A stretch of DNA of 64,000 nucleotides from Gluconacetobacter diazotrophicus PA1 5 (GTDB lineage Bacteria; Pseudomonadota; Alphaproteobacteria; Acetobacterales; Acetobacteraceae). The stretch is from the NCBI RefSeq assembly GCF_000021325.1, contig NC_011365.1, positions 992,001 to 1,056,000 on the forward strand, given 5' to 3'. A program made the position numbers and the translations under genes. A model generated the notes under the pieces. That model did not search any database and was not told the DNA's origin. It saw nothing but the letters and a program-made list of their open reading frames with translations. Each line of letters begins with the position of its first letter. Positions within the stretch are counted from its first letter, which is position 1. Positions 19,876 through 28,846 of this stretch are shown piece after piece.

Positions 19876-20199
19876 TTTCGTCTCCTGCGATGGGGTGGAT
19901 ACCACCCAACGGGCGAAGGCCGGTCAGGTTGACCTTCTTTTTCAGGTCGCTCCCCGGCGGGCGGGCGTATGCGTCTCCTTCCCACCTGGCGCATGGCGGC
20001 GTTGCCGTATCGGCCGGAACGAATGTCCGCGGCCTGCGTATGCAAAAGAGTGCCAACCAATGGGCCGCCGCCGGACATGTGCCTGCGGAGAGATCTTGCC
20101 CGCATCGTCCCCCGACAGAATTCCGGGGGCAGATGCCGCTTGTCCGGGCGGCGACGTCATGTCGTCCCGTGGCGGTTTCGCAGCACGAAAGGAGTGCCG
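19876..20199. other. Intergenic region, no gene seen
   Basis: This 324-bp gap separates the divergent SDR genes at 19093 and 20200. Reading all frames I find no conserved motif. It should hold both promoters, but I cannot place boxes. Confidence 0.4.
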
Positions 20200-21218
20200 A
20201 TGACTGACGACAGCAACAACCGGAACCATGATTCGTCGCGCCGCCGGCTGATCCAAGCCGCCGGCGTTGCGGCCGTGGCGGGCGCGTCGGGCTTCGGTCA
20301 GCGTGCAGCCGCAGCCGACGCACCGACTGCGGCCGCCGTCCCGCTTGCCGATCCCCGGGGACTGTTTCCACACGCCCCGTTCAAGGCGCAACCGCAGCCG
20401 TGGCCCGGCCTGGCATCGAAGATGGACCCGCGTCCCGACCATGGGAGCACAGCTACCGGGGCAGCGGACGCCTTGCCGGACGGAAAGCCCTGATTACCGG
20501 AGGAGATTCCGGCCTGGGCCGCGCCGCCGCGATCGCCTATGCGCGGGAAGGCGCCGACGTCGCCATCAATTACCTGCCGCAGGAGGAAAGTGATGCACGG
20601 GACGTCCAGGCGCTGGTGCAGCAGGCGGGACGCAAGTTCGTGGGGCTGCCGGGCGATATCCGGAACGAGGCATTCTGCCAGGACCTCATCGCCCGCGCCG
20701 CGACGGAACTGGGCGGCCTGGACATCTTCGTGAATTACGCGGGACGGCAGCACACGCATGACGATATCCTTGAAGTCAGCACCGAGGATTTCGATTGGAC
20801 GCTCCGAACCAATCTCTATGCGCTCTTCTGGCTGGCCAAGGCGGCGATCCCGCGCATGAAGCCCGGATCAGCCATCATCTTCACCGCCTCGACGAATGCC
20901 TACAATCCATCGAGCAACATTCTTGATTATTCGATCACGAAGGCAGGAATCGCCAACTTCGCGAAAGGATTGGCGAAGCAGCTTGTCAGGCGCGGCATCA
21001 GGGTCAACGCCATCGCACCCGGCCCATTCTGGACCCCGCTGCAGGTCAGTGGTGGCCAGACGATAGAAAATGTCGAGAAATTCGGCACCGACGTGCCGAT
21101 GGGCCGCCCGGGACAGCCGGCCGAAATCGCGCCCGTCTATGTACAACTGGCCTCCGCCGAAGCCAGCTACATGACGGGCCAGGTCGTCGGCGTGAATGGA
21201 GGGGTCGGACTGCCGTAA
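20200..21218 (+). pseudogene. Tat-exported SDR, interrupted by a one-base frameshift
   Basis: The start at ATG 20200 (ribosome site GAAAGGAG) opens a protein with a twin-arginine signal (SSRRRLIQAAG, hydrophobic AAVAGASGF, then RAAAADAP). After about 80 residues the frame is lost at a GGG run (20443-20445). The next frame carries EHSYRGSGRLAGRKALITGGDSGLG, the SDR cofactor site, then Y-S-I-T-K and GVNGGVGLP at 21218. Adding one G gives DHGEHSYRGSG, an unbroken protein of about 339 residues. It resembles the general-stress (GSP39/YhdF) SDR subgroup, here with export to the periplasm. NYAG replaces NNAG. Confidence 0.82.
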
Positions 21219-21257
21219 TGGCGGCCGCGCCGATCATCTGTTTCGAGAGGATATTCA

Positions 21258-22772
21258 GTGACGCAAGACAGTCCATATCGCCGTGACGCGCCGTGGCACG
21301 ACGTCGCGGCCCTTGAAGATCTCGATCCCGCCATCGCGCGCCGTGTGGAGGTCGAGGGTCACCCGGTGCTTCTGCTTCGGCGGGAGAACGGGCAGGTGCG
21401 TGCTCTTGCCGCGGAATGCCCGCATAAGGGCGCGCCGCTGGAAAAGAGTGTCGTATGCGGCGACCGGCTGGTCTGCCCATGGCACAAGGCGATCTTTTCG
21501 GTCGAGGATGGGCGGCTGCTCGAGCCCCTTGCCCTTGATCCTCTGGCATCCTACCCGACCGAGATCCGCGACGGGCGCGTCCTTGTCTCCCTCGGCGCAC
21601 GCCCGCTATCGTCCGGGACCGAGGGGCCGGCGCAGAGCGTCCTGATCGTGGGGGCCGGAGCCGCCGGTGTCGCCGCCGCTGTCTCGCTGCGCGAATTCGG
21701 CTTTGCCGGCTCGGTGACCATGGTCGATAGTCAGGATGCGGCGCCTTACGATCGCACGGCGCTGACCAAGGCCGTACTGGCCGGCAAGGCCGACGGTGAC
21801 ATGCCCCCATTACTGCGTCCGGACGGCTTCTGGACCGATCACGGCATCGATCGCGTCGTGGGCCTGGTCGTGGCACTGGATGCGCCGTCGCGCGCCATCA
21901 CGCTGGCGGACGGGCGGGTTCTGGCGGCCGATCATGTGCTGCTTGCCCCCGGCTCCACTCCCCGCCCCCTGGACGTACCCGGTGCCGATCTGCCGGGCGT
22001 ATTCACGCTTCGGCAGACAGTCGATGCACAGCGAATGCTCGCGGCCTGTCCTCCGAACGGACGGGTCGTGATCAGCGGGGGAAATTTCATCGGCATGGAG
22101 GCCGCCGCATCGCTGACATCCCGGGGCATGCAGGTAACGATCATCGCACCGGACGATATCCCGTTCGCGAAAATGTTCGGCCGCGAGGTCGGCGCGCGGC
22201 TGCGGCGCCTGCATGAGGAAAACGGCGTGGTCTACAGCGGTGGACGACGCATCGTCGGAATGGAGGGAGACCAGCGTGTCGAGAGGGTCTCTCTCGACGA
22301 CGGTACCAGTCTGGAAGACGAAATCGTCCTGGTGGGTGTCGGCGTGCAACCCGCTACCGGTTTCGCGGCGGCACTGGCGGCCCCGGATGGCGGCATCGAT
22401 GTCGACGACCGCATGCAGGCCCTTCCCGGCATCTCCGTCGCCGGGGACTGTGCACGCATCACGCATGGCGACAGCCGCGTCCGGATCGAGCACTGGCGCT
22501 CGGCACAGGTGCAGGGCCGTCAGGCCGCGCGGACGATCACGGGTCGATCCGGGCCTTCGCGTTTTCTTCCCTGGTTCTGGACCCAGCAATTCGGAAGCAA
22601 GATCGAATATGCGGGCTATCATGAACCATTCGACGACGTGACCATCGAAGGCGATCTGGACGCGCTTCATTTCGTTGCGCGTCTGGCCCGGAACGGCCGC
22701 TGCGTCGGCCTGGTCACGGCGGGACGTCCGGACGTGACGGCGCACGCCGTGCTGTCCGGCAGGCTGGAGTAA
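21258..22772 (+). CDS. Rieske-FAD pyridine nucleotide-disulfide oxidoreductase (AIF-like)
   Basis: This 504-residue protein fuses an N-terminal Rieske [2Fe-2S] domain (about 10-110; C-P-H-K-G...C-P-W-H) with an AIF/ferredoxin-reductase-like FAD/NAD(P) domain (VGAGAAGVAAA near residue 132, a second GGNFIGMEAA nucleotide site, FAD-binding SVAGDCA) and a C-terminal dimerisation domain. Start is GTG at 21258 with GAGAGGAT upstream. Family members pass electrons from NAD(P)H to a partner and have been linked to stress or dioxygenase chains; the partner here is unknown. It lies 39 bp after the Tat-SDR in the same direction, suggesting co-transcription. Confidence 0.85.
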   Translation: MTQDSPYRRDAPWHDVAALEDLDPAIARRVEVEGHPVLLLRRENGQVRALAAECPHKGAPLEKSVVCGDRLVCPWHKAIFSVEDGRLLEPLALDPLASYPTEIRDGRVLVSLGARPLSSGTEGPAQSVLIVGAGAAGVAAAVSLREFGFAGSVTMVDSQDAAPYDRTALTKAVLAGKADGDMPPLLRPDGFWTDHGIDRVVGLVVALDAPSRAITLADGRVLAADHVLLAPGSTPRPLDVPGADLPGVFTLRQTVDAQRMLAACPPNGRVVISGGNFIGMEAAASLTSRGMQVTIIAPDDIPFAKMFGREVGARLRRLHEENGVVYSGGRRIVGMEGDQRVERVSLDDGTSLEDEIVLVGVGVQPATGFAAALAAPDGGIDVDDRMQALPGISVAGDCARITHGDSRVRIEHWRSAQVQGRQAARTITGRSGPSRFLPWFWTQQFGSKIEYAGYHEPFDDVTIEGDLDALHFVARLARNGRCVGLVTAGRPDVTAHAVLSGRLE

Positions 22773-22835
22773 GGGCGCCACCAGTACGCGCCCGCCAAGA
22801 ACATTCACAGGAATAGACAATAGCAGGAGGTTGGC

Positions 22836-23207
22836 ATGACCAACGACAAAACATCCATCGCGACCAGCGCCATCAGCAAAGTTTCCGACGTCGTGACGGG
22901 GGCGGCCGGCGACCATTCGGGTCTGTCCAGTCTCCTTGGCGCATATCTCGTTTCAACCGGGAAGGACGGCTTGATGACGCGTGCCAGAAACGTCGGCGTC
23001 GAAGCGGAAGTCAAGGAATGGTTGATGGAACGCCTGCCGCAGGAAACGTCCGAGGAGACCGTTACGGCTCTGGTGCCCGAGGATATCCTCGACACCTTTG
23101 CCTCGCAGACCGGCCTGACGAAATCGGCCACGGTTCAGGCGTTGCAGGAACAGTTGCCGCAGGCAACACACAAGCTGCGCGCGCACGAAGATTTCGTCAG
23201 GGCCTGA
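22836..23207 (+). CDS. DUF937/YidB-like small protein
   Basis: This 123-residue protein has no signal peptide or hydrophobic helix. It shows low-complexity helical repeats, a LLGAYL segment and a C-terminal stretch (LTKSATVQALQEQLPQ) like the YidB/DUF937 family, whose function is unknown. AGGAGGTTGGC precedes the ATG, an excellent ribosome site, so it is very likely expressed. It follows the Rieske-FAD gene by 63 bp. Confidence 0.65.
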   Translation: MTNDKTSIATSAISKVSDVVTGAAGDHSGLSSLLGAYLVSTGKDGLMTRARNVGVEAEVKEWLMERLPQETSEETVTALVPEDILDTFASQTGLTKSATVQALQEQLPQATHKLRAHEDFVRA

Positions 23208-23471
23208 CCGGAAAGGCACCGACAGTCATCAAGGCCGCTCCGCCACCATGTCCGGAGCACCGCCCTGTCGGGCCTTCCACAATCATCATACCGGTGCCAG
23301 TCCACAGCAGATCGCGTGAACTGCGTAGCTGTCGCAGCAGGAATTGAAGGTATCGGACGGATTTTTCTGATCAATAATAAGAATTTGCCAATAAACGCCC
23401 ATCCAGGTTGCATGCAACCTTTCGCCATCACGACGTTACGAATTCATGTCTCAGACGAAGGGAACCCGGCC

Positions 23472-24035
23472 ATGACCATTGATACGAAGAATGCTTTCCT
23501 CTCCGACGTGAAGACCCTGCGCGAACGGGCGCAGAAGTCTCTCGATGACGGAGCCGTAATGCCGTCCTACAAGGGGGACGTAAAGAAGACGATCGAGCTT
23601 CTTCAGGCGGTCGTCGCCACCGAACTTGTCTGTGTCCTGCGCTACACCATGCATTCCATTTCGGTCGAGGGCCTGACCAGCGAGAGCGTGGGCCGCGAGT
23701 TTGCCGAACACGCAGCGTCCGAGCGCAAGCACATGCTGGCGGCGGCTCAGCGGATTGACCAGCTTGGCGGGGTCCCGAACTTCAATCCGGAAGGACTGGC
23801 CACACGCTCGGCGACGGAATACGGCAACGGTGGGAATCTCGTCGAGATGGTCAAGCAGGACCTGATCGCCGAGCGCGTCGTGATCGAGCATTATCAGGAG
23901 CTTATCCGCTATTTCGGCGATGACGATCCGACCACCCGCATCATGCTCGAAGGATTCCTGGCGGACGAGGAAGACCATGCCACCGACCTCCACGACCTGC
24001 TGGTGGCCCATGAAGGTGTTCCGTTCCTCTCCTGA
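23472..24035 (+). CDS. Ferritin-like (bacterioferritin/Dps-type) protein
   Basis: This 187-residue four-helix protein has ferroxidase-like ligands in order: E in VATELVCVLRY, E-x6-H in the EFAEHAASERKHM helix, E in IAERVVIEHY and E-x2-H in ADEEDHATDL. The family oxidises and stores iron or protects DNA under oxidative stress. The ATG at 23472 has GAAGGGAA upstream. The 264-bp AT-richer gap before it suggests its own promoter. Its neighbourhood (Rieske-FAD, stress SDR, DUF937) looks like a stress-response group. Confidence 0.85.
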   Translation: MTIDTKNAFLSDVKTLRERAQKSLDDGAVMPSYKGDVKKTIELLQAVVATELVCVLRYTMHSISVEGLTSESVGREFAEHAASERKHMLAAAQRIDQLGGVPNFNPEGLATRSATEYGNGGNLVEMVKQDLIAERVVIEHYQELIRYFGDDDPTTRIMLEGFLADEEDHATDLHDLLVAHEGVPFLS

Positions 24036-24065
24036 CCGGCCCTGATCGGTTTCATCCTCCGGGCC

Positions 24066-24269
24066 TCAGACTCGGTGCTGGCCGACGATCTTCGACTTCA
24101 GGGTGTCTTCGATCAGTCGGGCTACCGTGGCGTCGGAATAGGTGTAGCCGAAACCGACGCGCTCGCCCGCCTGGACATGCACGATGATGATCGCCGCTTC
24201 CGGTCCGTCCGTCGGAAGGGTAAAGGCTTGCGCCGTGACGCCGTCGATCTGGAAGTCCGGACGACTCAC
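24066..24269 (-). pseudogene. N-terminal fragment of an enolase-superfamily (mandelate racemase-like) gene
   Basis: The 67 residues from ATG 24269 match the N-terminal capping domain of mandelate racemase/muconate-lactonising-type enzymes (FTLPTDGPEA, VGFGYTYSDA, LIEDTLKSKIVG). The catalytic barrel is missing, so the gene is cut off at about 24070. Its ATG overlaps the stop of the upstream TPP-enzyme remnant as ATGA, so both were once an operon. Confidence 0.6.
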
Positions 24270-24421
24270 GGCTTCCGGGACGGCAGGATCGAAGCCAGCA
24301 TTTCCTTGGCCGAACCGAGAATGACGCTTGTACGCTCGGGCTCGGCAGGAAGCGAGGACAGGAATTCCCTGGCCTGCTGCAACGTGATGTGCGGCGGCAG
24401 GGGCGGCACGTTGGGATCGGT
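24266..24421 (-). pseudogene. C-terminal fragment of a thiamine-pyrophosphate enzyme
   Basis: About 50 residues (DPNVPPLPPHI...ARE...ILPSRKP) match the extreme C-terminus of acetolactate-synthase/pyruvate-oxidase-like TPP enzymes. The upstream part is replaced at about 24422-24430 by a transposase remnant on the other strand. Confidence 0.55.
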
Positions 24422-24426
24422 GCGCG

Positions 24427-24531
24427 CTTCACGTGGCCCAGAACCTGTCAGGCAGACGATCTTCCATCGATGGTCGCACCACGCGCCATCCCGGCTACGC
24501 AATCAGCCAGCGCATCCGCAAGCGGGTTGAG
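24427..24531 (+). pseudogene. Fragment of an IS5/IS1182-type transposase
   Basis: In the frame starting at 24433 the stretch VAQNLSGRRSSIDGRTTRHP then GYAISQRIRKRVE is the conserved near-C-terminal block of IS5/IS1182-type transposases. It joins directly to the TPP-enzyme tail on one side and to an aldehyde dehydrogenase fragment on the other, marking an old element that recombined and was mostly deleted. Confidence 0.65.
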
Positions 24532-24600
24532 GATCGATCTCATGAAATCGGATGTCGAGCGTCCTGCACACGTGGCCGATCTCAAGTCTCTTTCGATGAG
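24532..24600 (+). pseudogene. Part of an aldehyde/xanthine dehydrogenase FAD subunit, left of the IS256 insertion
   Basis: The frame reads IDLMKSDVERPAHVADLKSL, the DLMKLDVERP block found in PaoB-type FAD-binding subunits. It runs into the IS256 left end at 24601. The same frame resumes at 28406 with SQGGLHLGALATNADTAAHP once the insertion and one 9-bp duplicate are removed. Confidence 0.7.
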
Positions 24601-24686
24601 GGCTGTGTCCCGAGGTGTGGTGTAGGTGACCTTGCCCCCTGAAATGCCCTCGCATTGAAGTAAGGTCTGTCCACTGGAGACAGACG

Positions 24687-24953
24687 ATGAAGAAAGCGCG
24701 ATTTACGCAGGACCAGATTATCGGGGTCCTGAAAGAGCATCAGGCGGGCGCTACGGCTGCGGATCTGTGCCGCAAGCACGGGATCAGTGACGCGACCTTC
24801 TACACCTGGCGGTCGAAATACGGCGGGATGGAGGTGTCGGAAGCGCGGCGCCTCAAGGCTCTTGAAGAAGAGAACGCGAAGCTGAAGCGGCTTCTGGCGG
24901 AGAGCGTGATGGACGTCTCGACGCTGAAGGAACTACTGGCAAAAAACTCGTGA
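24687..24953 (+). CDS. IS3-family transposase OrfA
   Basis: This 88-residue DNA-binding subunit has the helix-turn-helix [10 protein letters not shown]...[17 protein letters not shown] and a C-terminal leucine-rich coiled coil ([15 protein letters not shown]). It ends with AAA AAC TCG TGA. The AAAAAAC heptamer at 24941-24947 is in the correct phase for -1 frameshifting into OrfB, which would give the OrfAB transposase. Confidence 0.93.
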   Translation: MKKARFTQDQIIGVLKEHQAGATAADLCRKHGISDATFYTWRSKYGGMEVSEARRLKALEEENAKLKRLLAESVMDVSTLKELLAKNS

Positions 24954-25804
24954 CGCCCGGTTTGCGGCGGGAAGCCGTGACCTGGGCGATCCGGGAGAAA
25001 GAGTATTCGCAGCGACGGGCCTGCCGGCTGATCGGCATGGACCCGAAGACCTGGCGCTATGCGTCACGCCGCCCGGATGATGCCGCAGCGCGCGGGCGGC
25101 TGCGCGAACTGGCTGGGGAGCGACGGCGATTTGGCTACCGGCGACTGCATATCCTGCTCGGCCGGGAAGGAATGACGATGAACCACAAGAAGCTGTTCCG
25201 GCTGTATCGCGAAGAGGGGCTGTCGGTCCGCAAGCGTGGCGGCCGGAAACGGGCGCTGGGCACGCGCTCGCCGATGATGCTGCCCGACGGGCCGAACCAG
25301 CGCTGGAGCCTGGATTTCGTCTCGGATGCATTGAACAACGGACGGCGCTTCCGGGTGCTGACGGTGGTCGACGACTACACGCGCGAATGTCTGGCGCTGG
25401 TGGCGGACACCTCGTTATCAGGCGAACGCCTCGGTCGTGAACTCGACCGGATCGGCGAGCATCGCGGCTGGCCGCTGATGATCGTTAGCGACAATGGCAC
25501 CGAGATGACATCGAACGCGATCCTGGCCTGGCAGCAGAAGCGATCGGTGCTGTGGCACTATATCGCACCGGGCAAGCCGCAGCAGAACGGGTTCGTCGAG
25601 AGCTTCAACGGCCGGTTCCGCGACGAATGCCTCAATGAGCATCTGTTCCGTAACATCGCCCACGCTCGGACGGTCATCGAGGACTGGCGGGCCGACTACA
25701 ACGCCGTCAGGCCTCACACCAGCCTCAATGGCATGACGCCAGAGGCTTTCGCTCAACACGCCACCAAGGCATACAACAATACACAGACCCTAACTCAAAA
25801 CTGA
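24950..25804 (+). CDS. IS3-family transposase OrfB (DDE integrase domain)
   Basis: This 284-residue protein has the HTH_21 region ([12 protein letters not shown]) and an rve integrase core with the DDE residues in SLDFVSD, VSDNGTE and [10 protein letters not shown]. It overlaps OrfA by GTGA and is probably made mostly as an OrfAB fusion through the slippery site at 24941. No internal stop, so it should be active. Confidence 0.94.
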   Translation: MTPGLRREAVTWAIREKEYSQRRACRLIGMDPKTWRYASRRPDDAAARGRLRELAGERRRFGYRRLHILLGREGMTMNHKKLFRLYREEGLSVRKRGGRKRALGTRSPMMLPDGPNQRWSLDFVSDALNNGRRFRVLTVVDDYTRECLALVADTSLSGERLGRELDRIGEHRGWPLMIVSDNGTEMTSNAILAWQQKRSVLWHYIAPGKPQQNGFVESFNGRFRDECLNEHLFRNIAHARTVIEDWRADYNAVRPHTSLNGMTPEAFAQHATKAYNNTQTLTQN

Positions 25805-25974
25805 GGGCACGTTCGGGGCAGGGTCATAGGAGCACCGTTCCTCGAAGGGTTCGAGGTTATCAGGCGGCCACGGCGGGCAGGCTGATTGTGGGATTATGGC
25901 TGATGGCGGCCAGTCCTTCCAGCGTCATGTAACGTCGGCAGACCGCCCACTCGTCGTTCTGTTCGAGCATCAGC

Positions 25975-27203
25975 TGTAGAAGTTTGCACTTAATCTGACG
26001 GACGGCTTGAAGTGGCCGGCGTGGATGCTACGCGTTCATGTGGTGTTCGACGTGGCGCCCGATATCTTTTTCGCGGGCGTGGTGGGCTGCGTCAAGGAAG
26101 GTTTGCATCGGGGTTTTGCCGAAGCAGTATCGTCCCTGGTGGGTGCGATTGCGGTTGAAGTCATCCATCCATTCGTCGAGGTCTGCCTGGAGTTCGTGGA
26201 TGCTGTCGTAGATCTTGCGGCGAAAAGTGACACGATAGAACTCGTCGAGCATGGTCTTGTGGAAGCGCTCGACGATGCCGTTGGTCTGCGGGCTGCGCGC
26301 CTTGGTGCGGGTATGGTCGATGTTCTCCACCGCCAGATAGAGTTCGTATTCATGGCGGTCATGAGAGCCGCAGAATTCGGTGCCCCGGTCGGTCAGCACG
26401 CGCTGGAGCGGGAGATCGTGCAGCTCGAAGAAGGGGATGACGCGGTCGTTGAGCAGGTCGGCAGCGGTAACCGGGGTCTTGCGGTCATAGAGCTTGGCGA
26501 AGCCGACCTTGCTGTAGGTATCGACGAAGGTCTGCTGGTAGACGCGACCGACGCCCTTCAGGGTGCCGACATAGAAGGTATCCTGGGCGCCGCAATAGCC
26601 GGGACATTCGGTCTCGAACTCGCCCCAGGCCTCCTTGTCGGCCTTGGCCTTCTCCAGGGCCGCAAGCTGGCTTTCGGTGAGGATCAGCCGTTCCTGGGCC
26701 ATCTTGGCTTCGAGCGCCTTGAGGCGGAGCTTCATGGTAGCGAGGTCGTGGCGCAGCCAGATGCTGCGCACCCCGAAAGGAGAGACGGTGACGCCGCGCT
26801 TGAGCAGTTCGTTGGCCACGCGGGCCTGGCCCCAGGCCGGTTGTTCGATGGCGATCGCGACCACTGCTTCCTCAACCGCCGGCTCGACGCGGTTTTTCAG
26901 CAAGGGTTTGCGGCGGGAGAGTTCCTGGAGCGCGATTTCGCCGCCTTTGTCGTAGAGCTCCTTGAAGCGGTAGAAGCTGTCGCGCGAATACCCCATCATC
27001 TTGCAGGCCTGGGAGACGTTGCCCAGTTGCTTCGATAGTTCCAGCAGGCCAACTTTGGCGCGGATGATCTTCTGGTCACGGGTCATGAGGATATCCTCCG
27101 ATGGCTGCGGCGGGGGCTGCGTCGCCCGGCCACTCCGCCCCCGCCGCAGCCCTGGTTGAGCTTCAGCAGACACCATCCGTCAGATTTAGTCGAGACTTCT
27201 ACA
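25975..27203 (-). mobile_element. IS481-family insertion sequence inside the IS256 transposase gene
   Basis: This 1229-bp element begins TGTAGAAGTTTGCACTTAAT and, read inward from its other end, TGTAGAAGTCTCGACTAAAT; both continue CTGACGGA. A 7-bp duplication CATCAGC flanks it (25968-25974 and 27204-27210). It splits the host transposase after the GALM codons. Confidence 0.92.
26028..27086 (-). CDS. IS481-family transposase
   Basis: This 352-residue transposase has an N-terminal HTH ([18 protein letters not shown]), a second helix-turn-helix block ([14 protein letters not shown]) and an rve/DDE domain with [15 protein letters not shown] and [13 protein letters not shown]. The ATG at 27086 has GGAGGATATCCTC upstream. 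Intact, so the element may be active. Confidence 0.93.
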   Translation of the reverse strand: MTRDQKIIRAKVGLLELSKQLGNVSQACKMMGYSRDSFYRFKELYDKGGEIALQELSRRKPLLKNRVEPAVEEAVVAIAIEQPAWGQARVANELLKRGVTVSPFGVRSIWLRHDLATMKLRLKALEAKMAQERLILTESQLAALEKAKADKEAWGEFETECPGYCGAQDTFYVGTLKGVGRVYQQTFVDTYSKVGFAKLYDRKTPVTAADLLNDRVIPFFELHDLPLQRVLTDRGTEFCGSHDRHEYELYLAVENIDHTRTKARSPQTNGIVERFHKTMLDEFYRVTFRRKIYDSIHELQADLDEWMDDFNRNRTHQGRYCFGKTPMQTFLDAAHHAREKDIGRHVEHHMNA

Positions 27204-28396
27204 CATCAGCGCGCCGACGAGGCGGATAATGGCGGCATCGTTGGGGAAAATGCCGATGACGTCGCAGCGACGCTTGATCTCCCTGTTCACCCGCTCGATC
27301 GGGTTCGTCGACGAGATTTGCGTCCAATGCTCCCGAGGAAAGCCCATGTAGGCAAGCACGTCCACTTCCGTCCGCTTCATGAATTCGGCCAGCTTCGGAA
27401 AGCCTTCGCGCAGCTTGTCGGTGACGTGCCGCCATTGGCGTGACGCATCCTCGGCGGTTTCCTGCGTGAAGATCGTGCGCAACAGGGCCGAGATGGCAGG
27501 ACGCTGCTTCGCATGGGCATGGGCGAGCGCATTGCGCAGCCAGTGCACCCGGCAGCGTTGCAGGGTCGCATTGAACACGCGACCGGCCGCGGCCCGCAGT
27601 CCGGCATGCGCGTCGGCCACCACCAACTTCACGCCGCGCAGGCCGCGATCGGCCAGGGAGCGCAGGAAATCCGTCCAGAACGCTTCCGCTTCGGACGGTC
27701 CCGTCGCCACGCCGAGCACCTCACGACGGCCGTCCGTATTTACGCCCACGGCGATTATCACGGCAATCGAGACAATCCGGCCACCCTGGCGCAGTTTCAG
27801 ATAGGTGGCGTCGATCCAGAGATACGGCCATTCGCCCTCGATCGGCCGAGACAGGAAGCTGTTGACCCGTTCGTCGATCTCGCCCACCAGACGACTGACC
27901 TGGCTTTTGGAGATGCCCCCGGCGCCCATCGCGCGGACGAGATCATCGACCGATCGCGTGGAAATACCCTGGACGTAGGCTTCCTGGATGACCGCCAGCA
28001 GTGCCTTTTCCGCCGTTTTCCGCGGCTCCAGGAAGGTCGGGAAATAGCTGCCCTTGCGTAGCTTCGGGATCGCAAGCTCCACCGTGCCCGCCCGGGTGTC
28101 CCAGTTCCGAGCGCGGTAGCCGTTGCGTTGGGTCGAGCGGGAGGCCGAACGCGCGCCAAGCGGCGCACCGGTCCCGGCCTCAACCTCCATCTCCATCATC
28201 CGATCGGCAGCGAACGCCAGCATCTCACGAACAAAATCGCCATCCGACGCTTGCTCCACAAGCTCCAGCAGCGCCATCTTCTCGTCGGTCATCGTCAGGT
28301 CCTTCAGGTTCAGTTCGCACCCGAACCCTATCAAAGACCGGCGATGGCCGCCTCAGCAGCCAGACTCGCTCCTATACCACACCTCGGGACACAGCC

Positions 28397-28830
28397 TTCG
28401 ATGAGCCAGGGGGGCCTGCACCTTGGTGCCCTTGCCACCAATGCCGATACCGCGGCCCATCCCCTCATGGCTAGGTTGTCCCCCCTTCTGACCTCCGCCA
28501 TTCTCGCCGGTGCCAGCCCGCAGATCGGGAACGTGGCGACCAACGGCGGCAACCTGAACCAACGGACACGCTGCCATTATTATACCTACCTCAAGATTCG
28601 CGACCGGCTCTCCTTCGCTTTCGCAATCGTCTCGGTCGCCGTCGGTCTGCAGATCGAGGACGGTATGATCCAGCGCGGCTGCATCGCGCTTGGCGGCGTG
28701 GGGACGAGGCCCTGGTGCGTCCCGGATGCCGGGACGTTGCTGTCAGTCCGCTGGGGGTCAAGGGCGTGGGTGAAATCGGCATGTGCGGCACAGGCGCCGG
28801 CGAGGGGCCCCGTTTCCGCCACAGTTGGTC
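28397..28830 (+). pseudogene. Remnants of aldehyde/xanthine dehydrogenase FAD and molybdenum subunits, right of the IS256 insertion
   Basis: From 28406 the frame reads LHLGALATNADTAAHP...GASPQIGNVATNGGNLNQRTRC, the FAD-binding core of PaoB/CoxM-type subunits. A jump after HYYTYL leads to its C-terminal block (IRDRLSFAFAIVSVAVGL, CIALGGVGTRPW), so the middle is deleted. After about 28725 another frame shows SPLGVKGVGEIGMCG, the end of a PaoC/CoxL-type molybdopterin subunit. Together they mark a collapsed paoBC-like locus. Confidence 0.72.
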
Positions 28831-28846
28831 GTAGGAGGAGCGGTTC

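Larger units (their letters stand above)
24627..25826 (+). mobile_element. IS3-family, IS407-group insertion sequence
   Basis: This 1200-bp element starts TGACCTTGCCCC (24627-24638) and ends GGGGCAGGGTCA (25815-25826), imperfect inverted repeats of the IS407 group. A 4-bp duplication TAGG flanks it (24623-24626 and 25827-25830). It sits just inside the left terminal repeat of the IS256 element. It carries orfA and orfB with an A6C slippery site, so it looks intact. Confidence 0.93.
25860..28292 (-). pseudogene. IS256-family transposase, split by the IS481 insertion
   Basis: The N-terminal part starts at ATG 28292 ([14 protein letters not shown]) and runs in frame to the IS481 right end at 27204, with DDE-type motifs [21 protein letters not shown] and [15 protein letters not shown]. 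Removing 25975-27203 and one CATCAGC copy restores GALMLEQNDEWAV and the rest of the C-terminus to the stop at 25860-25862, ending SLPAVAA. The reconstructed protein has about 405 residues, the family norm, and no other defect. Confidence 0.92.
24601..28396 (-). mobile_element. IS256-family element carrying two later insertions
   Basis: The terminal inverted repeats are GGCTGTGTCCCGAGGTGTGG (24601-24620) and its complement at 28377-28396; the match extends to about 29 bp once the nested element is removed. A 9-bp target duplication TTCGATGAG flanks it (24592-24600 and 28397-28405). Subtracting the IS407-group and IS481-family elements with their duplications leaves about 1356 bp, the normal IS256 size. 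It landed in a PaoB-type gene. Confidence 0.92.
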
